The position numbers and the translations under genes were made by a program. A stretch of 64,000 nt of DNA from an uncultured Ruminiclostridium sp. (lineage in GTDB: Bacteria > Bacillota > Clostridia > Oscillospirales > Ruminococcaceae). This document shows, piece after piece, positions 58,205 through 64,000 of the stretch (position 1 is its first letter; every line of letters starts with the position of its first letter). The DNA lies in NCBI GenBank assembly GCA_947623915.1, contig CANQIB010000002.1:62001-126000 (forward strand). Reading direction: 5' to 3'. The notes below the pieces were generated by a model. The model saw only the letters and a list, made by a program, of their open reading frames with translations. It was not told the DNA's origin and made no database searches.

Positions 58205-58393
58205 TTAATCAGAGCCGTTCGAGAATTCTTCTTGAATGTAGAGATTAAGCGATTGGGCTGTGGCAATTAGCTTTCGCTTGATCTCGGGCTCTATTTTTTG
58301 TGCCTTTTTATCGGCTTTTACGAGCCTTGTAAGTTCCTTATACCACGCTATTACATATTTCAGTGTGGTCTTACGGAATTTCTTGAGGGTCAT
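58205..58393 (-). CDS. Small basic early phage protein
   Basis: 62 residues from ATG 58393 with AGAGGTG upstream; rich in Lys and helical (LKKFRKTTLKYVIAWYKELT). Unknown. Between the Cro-like gene and transposase. Confidence 0.55.
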   Translation of the reverse strand: MTLKKFRKTTLKYVIAWYKELTRLVKADKKAQKIEPEIKRKLIATAQSLNLYIQEEFSNGSD

Positions 58394-58450
58394 TTTGATC
58401 ACCTCTTTTCCGACCTGCCATCATCAGCGCAGGGCGGTCATTCCCTGCGG

Positions 58451-58474
58451 ACGGGCAATCTTCGGGTTGCCCGT
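58451..58474 (-). terminator. Hairpin in the early leader
   Basis: Perfect 8-bp stem ACGGGCAA/TTGCCCGT (58451-58458 with 58467-58474), no T-run. It lies just after the 58-residue gene in leftward transcription and may attenuate transposase synthesis. Confidence 0.35.
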
Positions 58475-58480
58475 TTCGGC

Positions 58481-58657
58481 TTAATTTGTATCTATAAAAT
58501 CGCGTTTTTCAAAATCAAACGTGCCTATCCATGTGCCGTTTACCATTACATTCCCTACCGTTGACTCGTTGGCATCAAATGATACCGCGCCTTTGAGCAA
58601 CCTGCCGTGAGATTGGAAATACGCATTGATTATCTTTTTCTTTTGCTCAAGGTTCAT
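58481..58657 (-). CDS. 58-residue early phage protein
   Basis: ATG 58657 overlaps the stop of the Cro-like gene (TGATG). Begins MNLEQKKKIINAYFQSHGRL, with an ordinary mixed composition and continuing GAVSFDANESTVGNVMVNGT. No recognised family. Coupled translation supports it being real. Confidence 0.6.
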   Translation of the reverse strand: MNLEQKKKIINAYFQSHGRLLKGAVSFDANESTVGNVMVNGTWIGTFDFEKRDFIDTN

Positions 58658-58860
58658 CAGATCACCTTCCTTCCAAGCAACTCATCTGTGCTGCAAAGAA
58701 AAAGATCGGCCAAGCAGCAGAGATTTTCGAGCGTAGGGCGTTTGTTACCGCGCTCCCAACCGCATACTGCCGATGCAGCAACACCGATCTTCTCGGCCAC
58801 CTCGCTTTGAGATAGACTGTGTTCTTCGCGCATACGCTTAATGTTTTCTCCGCAGGTCAT
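58657..58860 (-). CDS. Cro/Ner-like Xre regulator
   Basis: 67 residues, one helix-turn-helix (MREEHSLSQSEVAEKIGVAA, SAVCGWERGNKRPTLENLCC). First substantial gene of the leftward early operon, opposite the repressor gene, so it is the likely lytic-switch (Ner/Cro) protein acting on the operators at 59.04-59.10 kb. Confidence 0.85.
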   Translation of the reverse strand: MTCGENIKRMREEHSLSQSEVAEKIGVAASAVCGWERGNKRPTLENLCCLADLFLCSTDELLGRKVI

Positions 58861-58939
58861 GCTTTGCTACCCCCTCATGGCGTTTGATAACTGTCCATTC
58901 TCCGATAAACGGATATTTACAGAAATAATAAATTTCCAT
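58838..58939 (-). CDS. 33-residue leader-proximal ORF
   Basis: ATG 58939 with AAGGAAG six bases upstream reads MEIYYFCKYPFIGEWTVIKR and ends inside the Cro-like gene. It is the first ORF after the early promoter. Small and unproven. Confidence 0.35.
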   Translation of the reverse strand: MEIYYFCKYPFIGEWTVIKRHEGVAKHDLRRKH

Positions 58940-59046
58940 TCCATTCTTCCTTTCTGAAAATGTAATTTGACAGGGGATTGACTAATCAACCCCGGTGTGG
59001 TAAAATAGTGGTACGGATAACTATGCCTTATTCATTCACTAAGTTA

Positions 59047-59075
59047 ATTATAATTAGTTTTTTTCTAATTGTCAA
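59047..59075 (-). promoter_or_regulatory. Early lytic promoter of the prophage
   Basis: Minus-strand TTGACA (59075-59070), 17-base spacer, TATAAT (59052-59047), both consensus. CTAATT/AATTAG half-sites overlap the -10 and lie beside the -35, so repressor control is likely. Confidence 0.8.
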
Positions 59076-59079
59076 GCGT

Positions 59080-59102
59080 TTTTCTAATTTATAATTAGAA
59101 AA
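59080..59102. promoter_or_regulatory. Repressor operator dyad
   Basis: Perfect 10-bp arms TTTTCTAATT / AATTAGAAAA around TAT, between the early promoter and the repressor gene. Related half-sites occur near 59047-59056 and 59065. A rightward promoter for the repressor probably overlaps here (TATAAT at 59090-59095). Confidence 0.65.
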
Positions 59103-59143
59103 TTACTAATTTAGTTGTTTTGGACAAGTGAGGTGACTGTATT

Positions 59144-59905
59144 TTGGATATTTTAGACAGAATATCTATGCTTTTGGGCAAAAGAGAACAGCGAGAATTA
59201 ACTGACTATTTACAGTTAAAAAATGTAGCTTTTTCGGAATGGAAGTCAGGCAAAAGTAAATCCTATAGAAAATATCTAATCGAAATAGCAGATTTCTTTA
59301 ATGTTTCCCTTGATTATCTGGTATATGGGAAGGAAAGCCAAGAATTAAGTGAAGATGAACATAGACTTATATCAAATTATCGAAAGGTCAATGCTGTTGA
59401 AAAGGCTATGATTAGCGAAAGAGCGGCCGCTCTGGCAGAACAGGCGGACAGGCATAAAAATGCTACTATAACGCCGTTAAAACATACCGATAACACCGTT
59501 TTAATGCCGGAAAATGATGTAAAAGAATATATTTATCTTGATTTTCCGGAAGATGCGGTCAGTGCCGGTACAGGGGAGTACCTTTCCGGTAGTTACACCA
59601 TTAAATTAAGAGTTCCGTCAACAGAGTTGACCCGACAGGCAGATTATGCGCTGCGTATTTCGGGAGATTCTATGCAACCGGATTATCTTGATGGCGATAT
59701 AGTGCTTGTTTCCGCCGATGAGCAGCTCCGTATCGGTGATGTAGGTATATTTATACTCAATGGAGAGGGCTATATAAAAGAGTACGGTGGCGATCGTCTT
59801 ATCTCATATAACGATAAGTACCGCGATATAGTATTTAAGGATGACGATGAGTGCCGGAGCTGTGGCAAGGTCATAGGAAAACTGGAGGATAAAAATGACA
59901 ACTGA
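59144..59905 (+). CDS. S24/LexA-type prophage repressor
   Basis: 253 residues from a TTG with GAGGTGA upstream. An N-terminal HTH (about 1-60, LTDYLQLKNVAFSEWKSGKS) is joined to an S24 peptidase domain: cleavage site Ala141-Gly142 (DAVSAGTGEY), Ser176 (RISGDSMQP) and Lys212 (GYIKEYG). RecA-triggered self-cleavage would induce the prophage. It is divergent from the early operon and coupled to the next gene. Confidence 0.92.
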   Translation: MDILDRISMLLGKREQRELTDYLQLKNVAFSEWKSGKSKSYRKYLIEIADFFNVSLDYLVYGKESQELSEDEHRLISNYRKVNAVEKAMISERAAALAEQADRHKNATITPLKHTDNTVLMPENDVKEYIYLDFPEDAVSAGTGEYLSGSYTIKLRVPSTELTRQADYALRISGDSMQPDYLDGDIVLVSADEQLRIGDVGIFILNGEGYIKEYGGDRLISYNDKYRDIVFKDDDECRSCGKVIGKLEDKNDN

Positions 59906-60434
59906 TGAGAAAATAGCTCAATCTAAAGAAATGTATAAAGATATACTCAAAAAACTTTTTGAGCATTGTCAAAAATACAATATAGACTTAGTAGAAGCGA
60001 GTACCATTTATTCCCCTTGCGAGGAATGTGCTAAATATCAGGGGAGGATATACAGCATATCCGGGAATGATAAACGTTTTCCAAAGCTACCGGACTGGCT
60101 TAAAAACGATGAATGTCTATATAACTGTGGTATTAGATTATCCTCTTATATAGAGGGGATATTTGAGCCTACTTATATACACGGTGATATTATCGAAGTA
60201 AGCAACAGACCCTTTGTGGACGATAGAACGGAGGAACAGCGGGCTATTTTTGAAAAGCGAAAAGCTGATATACTCTCCGAGCGAGAAGATCGCGCTATAT
60301 ATGCACAACTTATTAATGTTATTCCCGATGACGCGCCTAAGACCTTTGGATCTTTTCGCCGAATGAAAAATGCAAAAACAAAAGGGTATATTTCTTTGGC
60401 AGAAAAAGCAAAAAATGCCGGGTTAGAAATATGA
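59895..60434 (+). CDS. Repressor-linked protein with Cys-rich phage-capsid-like motif
   Basis: 179 residues overlapping the repressor gene by 11 bases, so expressed in the lysogen. The motif SPCEECAKYQGRIYSISGND, then KRFPKLPDWL and CLYNCG resembles the metal-binding segment of Phage_min_cap2 proteins, but the rest of that family is absent. It could be a lysogenic-conversion or repressor-modulating protein. Function unknown. Confidence 0.6.
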   Translation: MTTDEKIAQSKEMYKDILKKLFEHCQKYNIDLVEASTIYSPCEECAKYQGRIYSISGNDKRFPKLPDWLKNDECLYNCGIRLSSYIEGIFEPTYIHGDIIEVSNRPFVDDRTEEQRAIFEKRKADILSEREDRAIYAQLINVIPDDAPKTFGSFRRMKNAKTKGYISLAEKAKNAGLEI

Positions 60435-60660
60435 CAATATTCACTTTTTACGCTTAAAAAATTTAATCGCGGAAGTAGTTCCGTGACTTTTCATTTTTTG
60501 TTCTGTGAGTTCCTTGCTAAAGATTGTAAAATTTGTAAAATAATATAAATAATCCCTAAAATATAAAAACGCTCTTAAAACGCATTATAAAGCCATTTAA
60601 TAGCATTAAAACGCTTTTTAACATCATTTTTTAACATTGGCCGAAATGAAATATAAAACA

Positions 60661-60693
60661 AAAAATCAGGGTAAAAACGCCCTGATTTTTTTG
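60661..60693 (+). terminator. Terminator after the repressor operon
   Basis: Perfect 11-bp stem (60661-60671 with 60680-60690) and T-run to 60693. The gene-free right end 60435-60839 also holds several TTAAAACGC-like repeats and the transposase sites. Confidence 0.85.
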
Positions 60694-60737
60694 ACAACCG
60701 ATTTGCAAAATCCATTCCAAATAAACTCAAATAAAAA

Positions 60738-60770
60738 CGGCTTAAACCGCATAAACAGCGGCTTAAACCG
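60738..60770. repeat. Two copies of CGGCTTAAACCG near the right end
   Basis: CGGCTTAAACCG at 60738-60749 and 60759-60770, 21 bases apart (two helical turns). Each is an imperfect palindrome. They lie about 70-100 bases inside the right end, where internal transposase or host-factor sites would be expected. Confidence 0.6.
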
Positions 60771-60810
60771 TGTCGGCAACTATTTTTTTCGGGGTTTCCC
60801 GTGATTTCCC

Positions 60811-60839
60811 ACTTTTTGCATTTTGCGTGTCAGACAACA
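60811..60839. other. Right prophage end with transposase-binding-like site
   Basis: Read inward from 60839: TGTTGTC, then TGACACGCAAAATGCAAAAA, matching the left-end unit at 31266 and spaced the same seven bases from the tip. Confidence 0.8.
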
Positions 60840-60844
60840 ACTGG
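60840..60844. repeat. Target-site duplication ACTGG, right copy
   Basis: Identical to 31232-31236; host sequence resumes at 60845. Confidence 0.92.
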
Positions 60845-61056
60845 GCGAACCGATGCGGCATGGGTATACGGTGGAGGAAATATCCGATGCGCTTCACCGT
60901 CACGGATATTTGATAGACGATCATGAAACGCCGGAAAAAATACAAAAGCGCTTTTTCGCGGGCAGAACGGATAAGCAAAGAGCATATGAAAACATCCATT
61001 TTATTTTAGCGAAAAAGGCAGACGATTCCAACGAGATCGACAATTATTACATCTGA
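60845..61056 (+). pseudogene. SAM-dependent methyltransferase, 3' part, split by prophage
   Basis: Continues the frame of 30513-31236: after EITAGL comes GEPMRHGYTVEEISDALHRH, then GYLIDDHETPEKIQKRFFAG and ENIHFILAKK, the usual C-terminus of the family. Joined length is 936 nt (311 codons plus stop). An apparent separate ORF beginning in the prophage end at 60823 is only this tail. Confidence 0.88.
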
Positions 61057-61061
61057 GCTTT

Positions 61062-61160
61062 AAACAGAAGAATATCCCGATAAAGTCGGCGATGGGGGAT
61101 CGTTATGTGGACGATCTGCTTGCCGATTTAGAACAGGCGATAAAAGAAAGCGAGGAATAA
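61062..61160 (+). pseudogene. Remnant of a gene 3' end upstream of the second cysteine synthase
   Basis: In the frame ending TAA 61158-61160 the sequence reads KSAMGDRYVDDLLADLEQAI then KESEE, strongly coding-like and similar in style to the C-terminal helix of PLP-dependent sulfur-amino-acid lyases (CGS/MccB type). There is no start or upstream body; it begins in the methyltransferase 3' end. The stop is three bases before the next start, so an upstream operon partner was probably deleted. Confidence 0.45.
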
Positions 61161-61163
61161 ACT

Positions 61164-62075
61164 ATGGCATACTATGATTCCATGCAGGAGCTTATCGGAC
61201 ATACGCCGCTTGTACGGCTAAATGCGATCGACCTGACCAAAAACGTCAAATTGTTTGCCAAGCTGGAGTTATATAATCCGTCAGGCAGCGTCAAGGACAG
61301 GATAGGCAAAGCCATGATCGAGGACGCCGAGAAAAAGGGGATTTTAAGACAGGGCGGCACGATTATCGACGCCACAGCCGGAAACACCGGTCTCGGTATC
61401 GCTTTTGCCGCGTTAAACAAAGGATATCGGATACGGTTTGTTGTCCCCACCAAATTTTCAGAAGAAAAACAAACCCTGCTTCGCGCATTGGGCGCGGAAG
61501 TCATAAACACGCCGCGCGAAGGAGGAATGTTGCTTGCCTCTCAAAAGGCGGCGGAGCTTAGAGAAGCGACCCCGGGCGCCGTTACGCTGGATCAGTTTAA
61601 GAATCAGGCAAATCCCCGTATTCACTATGAAACGACCGGTCCCGAAATCTATGAGGATCTGAATGGAAAGATCGATTATCTCGTCGCCGGAGCGGGGAGC
61701 GGCGGTACTTTCAGCGGGATAGTTCGTTATCTGAAAGAACGTGACCCGAAAGTCAAAGGTATACTTGCCGATCCCGTAGGCTCTACAATGGGTGGCGGAG
61801 AACATTCCGATTACAACATCGAGGGTATCGGAAACAATTTTATAGCCGAGACAATGGATATGTCGCTCGTAGATCAGGTAATAAAAATTACGGATAAAGA
61901 GGCTTTTAAAAATACGCGGGAGCTTGCCGCAAAAGAAGGCATTATTGCGGGTTCGTCATCGGGAGGGGCGCTCGCCGCCGCGAAAAAACTGATACGAACA
62001 GGCGCGAAGGGCAACATTGTGATAGTGCTGCCCGATCGCGGAGATCGCTATTTTTCCAAGGGATTATATGAGTAA
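61164..62075 (+). CDS. Cysteine synthase / cystathionine beta-synthase family protein
   Basis: 303 residues. LIGHTPLVRLNAIDLTKNVK, PLP lysine in SGSVKDRIGKAM, DATAGNTGLGIAFAA, and GAGSGGTFSGIVRYLKE are the family motifs. It differs from the CysK at 29.3 kb in the substrate loop (DATAGNTG versus EPTSGNTG) and in ADPVGSTMGGGEHSDYNIEG, which resembles MccA/YrhA-type O-acetylserine thiol-lyases that use homocysteine. With the lost upstream partner it may have served reverse transsulfuration. Confidence 0.85.
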   Translation: MAYYDSMQELIGHTPLVRLNAIDLTKNVKLFAKLELYNPSGSVKDRIGKAMIEDAEKKGILRQGGTIIDATAGNTGLGIAFAALNKGYRIRFVVPTKFSEEKQTLLRALGAEVINTPREGGMLLASQKAAELREATPGAVTLDQFKNQANPRIHYETTGPEIYEDLNGKIDYLVAGAGSGGTFSGIVRYLKERDPKVKGILADPVGSTMGGGEHSDYNIEGIGNNFIAETMDMSLVDQVIKITDKEAFKNTRELAAKEGIIAGSSSGGALAAAKKLIRTGAKGNIVIVLPDRGDRYFSKGLYE

Positions 62076-62144
62076 AACGATAAAGCGGAGGAACACCATC
62101 TGCTTTTTCGCCGTAAGTGAAAACATTTTAAGGAGGTCCGTCTT

Positions 62145-63074
62145 ATGACACTTCAGCAGCTTCACTATGCGATAGTCGTTTCCGAAACGGGGACGCTGCG
62201 CCGCGCGTCGGAGATACTTTATATTTCACAGCCGTCGCTCACCGGCGCTATTCAAGATCTGGAAAGTGAATTGGGCTTTGAAATTTTTCATCGCAGCGGT
62301 CGCGGAATGTCACTTACAAACGATGGCTTGGAATTTATCGCCTACGCAAGACAGGTCTATCATCAATTTGATATTTTAACGGATAAATACGGGAAGAACG
62401 GACAAAGGAAAAAGAAATTCGGAATTTCGACCCAGCACTATTCTTTCGCCGTCAAGAGCTTCGTTGAAATGGTAAAGCAATTCAACACCGCAGAATATGA
62501 GTTTGCGATACGCGAGACAAAGACCCGTGAAGTCATCGATGATGTATATACCGCAAAAAGTGAAATAGGTATCATCTATCTGAGCGATTTTAACCGAAAG
62601 ATCATTTCGGGGCTACTGAAAGCAAAAGGTTTGGAATTTTACCCGCTTATTGAATGTGACGCTTATGTTTATATATGGAAAAATCATCCGCTTGCAAAGT
62701 CGGAGTATATCGGGCTTAGCGATCTGGCTGATTATCCGTGCCTTGCTTTTGAGCAAGGCAGCGAGGGCTCGTTTTATTTTGCGGAGGAAATACTCAGTAC
62801 AAATGATTACCCCCGTATGATAAAGACCAACGACCGTGCGTCTATGCTGAATTTGATGGTCGGGTTAAACGGCTATACATTATGCTCAGGGATCATCTGC
62901 GAAGAACTCAACGGCTCGGATTATACAGCTGTCCCTTTTCGTGCGAGCGATGATGAAAAGATAGGTAAAATGAAGATAGGATATATCGTCAAAAAGAACC
63001 TTGTTTTAAGCAATATGGGGAAATTATATATCGAAGAAATGCAAAAATATCTGAAGGAACAGGAAAAGAAATAA
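62145..63074 (+). CDS. LysR-family regulator of sulfur genes (CysL-like)
   Basis: 309 residues; AAGGAGG precedes ATG 62145. N-terminal HTH (LHYAIVVSETGTLRRASEIL, YISQPSLTGAIQDLESELGF) and a two-lobed effector domain. Adjacent to a cysteine synthase and a probable sulfonate-type binding protein, so it likely responds to O-acetylserine, sulfide or a similar signal. Three CCTAT repeats occur at 63143-63163 before the downstream promoter. Confidence 0.88.
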   Translation: MTLQQLHYAIVVSETGTLRRASEILYISQPSLTGAIQDLESELGFEIFHRSGRGMSLTNDGLEFIAYARQVYHQFDILTDKYGKNGQRKKKFGISTQHYSFAVKSFVEMVKQFNTAEYEFAIRETKTREVIDDVYTAKSEIGIIYLSDFNRKIISGLLKAKGLEFYPLIECDAYVYIWKNHPLAKSEYIGLSDLADYPCLAFEQGSEGSFYFAEEILSTNDYPRMIKTNDRASMLNLMVGLNGYTLCSGIICEELNGSDYTAVPFRASDDEKIGKMKIGYIVKKNLVLSNMGKLYIEEMQKYLKEQEKK

Positions 63075-63170
63075 AACAGTATGACTTTATGTCGGCGGAA
63101 GGCGAACAGGACAAAATTTTTCTCTTCGAGATATAGGCTGTGCCTATTTCCTATAATACCTATATGATAT

Positions 63171-63199
63171 TTGCATTTTACTGTTTTTTATGCTACAAT
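63171..63199 (+). promoter_or_regulatory. Promoter for the leader / binding-protein operon
   Basis: TTGCAT (63171-63176), 17-base spacer, TACAAT (63194-63199). CCTAT direct repeats at 63143, 63150 and 63159 lie just upstream and could bind the LysR protein. Confidence 0.65.
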
Positions 63200-63235
63200 A
63201 AAATCGAACCCAAAACAAAGGAGGTCGATTTCATC

Positions 63236-63325
63236 ATGACACAGAAAAATCTTAAAATCAGATACATGTGCATGAAAAGAACCGAAGTTTGTCGCATCGT
63301 TCGATGTTGTGCGCCGCGAATGTGA
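63236..63325 (+). CDS. Cysteine-rich leader peptide
   Basis: 29 codons with AAAGGAGG upstream, within 40 bases of the promoter. It ends KRTEVCRIVRCCAPRM, with four cysteine codons in total and a paired TGT TGT (63305-63310). The pattern resembles short leader peptides before sulfur-transport genes. It is followed by a terminator-like hairpin. Confidence 0.7.
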   Translation: MTQKNLKIRYMCMKRTEVCRIVRCCAPRM

Positions 63326-63365
63326 CGGTAATCAGCGTCAAAAGATGATTTGATGATGTAAACTT

Positions 63366-63398
63366 CGGAAGCTGCTATTTGCACTTCTGTATTTTTTT
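63366..63398 (+). terminator. Attenuator terminator downstream of the leader peptide
   Basis: Hairpin CGGAAG (63366-63371) with CTTCTG (63384-63389, one G-U pair) followed by seven Ts (63392-63398). CCGAAGTTT (63282-63290, inside the leader) can pair perfectly with AAACTTCGG (63360-63368), which overlaps the terminator's left arm and could act as antiterminator. Confidence 0.55.
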
Positions 63399-63419
63399 GT
63401 AAAATTTTTAGAGGTAACC

Positions 63420-63596
63420 GTGAACAGTAAGAATAAAGAGATAAAAATAAGGCTTGCCGTTATTATACCGCTTTTGATCTGCCTTCTGCCGCTTTCTTCC
63501 TGCGGGAGATCCGCGGAAGATAAAAACATAAGCGAAGACAAAGATAGTATTGCGGAATATATTCGGCAGCTCCCCGACGAGGGATGCTGCGGCTAA
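63420..63596 (+). CDS. Tiny lipoprotein ending in CCG
   Basis: 58 residues from GTG 63420 with AGAGGT upstream. A signal peptide with lipobox (LLPLSSCGRS) yields a mature lipoprotein of about 35 residues ending IRQLPDEGCCG. A vicinal Cys-Cys at the C-terminus could bind metal or a thiol. Between the leader and the binding-protein gene. No family recognised; Cys codons at its very end might also sense cysteine. Confidence 0.6.
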   Translation: MNSKNKEIKIRLAVIIPLLICLLPLSSCGRSAEDKNISEDKDSIAEYIRQLPDEGCCG

Positions 63597-63640
63597 TTGC
63601 TGTTCATATAGTAAAGTACAAAAAACGAAAGGAAGAAACT

Positions 63641-64000
63641 ATGAAAAATAAAATTTTGGCGGGTCTTCTCGCAAGCGTTCTGCTGTTATCTGTGACAGCA
63701 TGCTCAAATGAAAACAGCGCCGTTTCCGCCGACGACAATAACAACTCCGTTTCCGCCGACGACAATAACAACTCCGTTTCCGCCGACGGAAATAACAACT
63801 CCGTTTCCGCCGACGGAAATAACGACTCCGTTTCCGCTGAATTGGAAAAAACGGATTTTACGGTCGGATATCTAAATTCCACAGCGCATTTGCTTGCGTT
63901 TGTCGCTCAAGAGGAAGGATATTTTCAGGAAGAAGGCTTGAATGTAACGCTAACGCAGTTTGCAAGCGCGGCAGAACTTGCAAACGGTTTGACTTCCGAC
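63641..64000 (+). CDS. SsuA/TauA-like ABC transporter substrate-binding lipoprotein, truncated by window end
   Basis: 120 codons visible from ATG 63641 (GGAAG upstream). Signal peptide with lipobox (LLSVTAC), then a variable linker of tandem SVSAD(D/G)NNN repeats, then the mature domain TDFTVGYLNSTAHLLAFVAQ, EEGYFQEEGLNVTLTQF, typical of NMT1/SsuA-like proteins that capture sulfonates, taurine or related molecules for import. The context (Cys leader, LysR, cysteine synthase) favours a sulfur compound. Confidence 0.85.
   Translation, partial: MKNKILAGLLASVLLLSVTACSNENSAVSADDNNNSVSADDNNNSVSADGNNNSVSADGNNDSVSAELEKTDFTVGYLNSTAHLLAFVAQEEGYFQEEGLNVTLTQFASAAELANGLTSD
63721..63837 (+). repeat. 27-bp tandem repeat in the binding-protein linker
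   Basis: Four nearly identical 27-bp units encoding (S/A)VSAD(D/G)NN(N/D), plus a partial fifth. Recent slippage or recombination is likely. They give a flexible Asn/Ser-rich tether between lipid anchor and binding domain. Confidence 0.9.

Larger units (their letters stand above)
31237..60839 (-). mobile_element. Complete Mu-like transposable siphoprophage (29603 bp)
   Basis: The ends are TGTTG at 31237 and its complement CAACA at 60839, flanked by ACTGG on both sides and splitting a methyltransferase gene in frame. Contents, read leftward from the right end: control region, Cro-like gene, MuA-like transposase, MuB-like ATPase, GemA-like and Mor-like proteins, then a full head-tail-lysis module. 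Tape-measure, tail-tube and Gp15-like proteins without a sheath indicate a siphovirus. No gene is visibly broken except possibly by odd start codons, so it may be inducible. Confidence 0.95.

Noticed and set aside
31266-60832. First candidate prophage ends at the TGACACGC inverted repeats
   Set aside because: The flanking five bases do not match (AAAAA versus GACAA). Moving out seven bases to TGTTG/CAACA gives matching ACTGG copies and restores the interrupted frame.
60823-61056. Independent 77-residue gene starting inside the prophage end
   Set aside because: From 60845 on it is the in-frame C-terminus of the interrupted methyltransferase; the first codons are phage end sequence.
63721-63837. 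27-bp repeats considered as a CRISPR or iteron array
   Set aside because: Contiguous, coding and without spacers; a protein linker repeat.

Overview
This 64 kb window looks like a chromosomal piece of a Gram-positive gut or rumen Clostridia member, probably Ruminococcus/Oscillospiraceae-like. That is an inference from a GH94 cellobiose phosphorylase, a sortase-type NPQTG surface protein, strong AGGAGG ribosome sites with frequent TTG starts, and the mix of wall hydrolases. No rRNA, tRNA or CRISPR array was seen.

Left host region (1-31236). It holds an Rrf2 regulator, a membrane-anchored amidase, a GH25 lysozyme with tandem SH3-like repeats, and an AraC regulator divergent from the GH94 phosphorylase. 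Next comes a multi-hairpin repeat element (7041-7333), an M23 peptidase under an operator-like promoter, and a pentapeptide-like GSF-repeat protein translationally coupled to a putative DxD glycosyltransferase. Further right are a TtcA-like gene, an FtsX/HlyD-type export pair without an ATPase, pyrG-ppk, polA-rimI, and a large papain-family surface protein. A vitamin B6 cluster (HD protein, pdxS, pdxT, with a truncated larE fused downstream) diverges from cysK. Between cysK and a SAM methyltransferase lies what reads as a complete cysteine-codon attenuator.

Prophage (31237-60839, 29603 bp). A Mu-like transposable siphophage is inserted in the methyltransferase gene. The ends are TGTTG...CAACA, the target duplication is ACTGG, and deleting the element restores a continuous 311-codon frame. 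The early operon runs leftward from 59.05 kb: Cro-like, MuA-like transposase, MuB-like ATPase, small zinc-ribbon proteins, GemA-like, Mor-like. A strong terminator (52420-52464) follows. The late operon then holds Mu gp25-27-like genes, a NusG-like antiterminator, terminase, portal, capsid, tail, holin and endolysin. Repressor and a companion gene run rightward at 59144-60434. Several hairpins inside the late operon fit staged expression under the NusG-like factor. Two genes appear to start at ATA codons.

Right host region (60845-64000). It contains the methyltransferase 3' end, a remnant of another gene, a second cysteine-synthase-family gene, a LysR regulator, a Cys-rich leader peptide with a terminator, a tiny lipoprotein ending in CCG, and the start of an SsuA-like binding protein. 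Both prophage flanks therefore look like one sulfur/cysteine locus.
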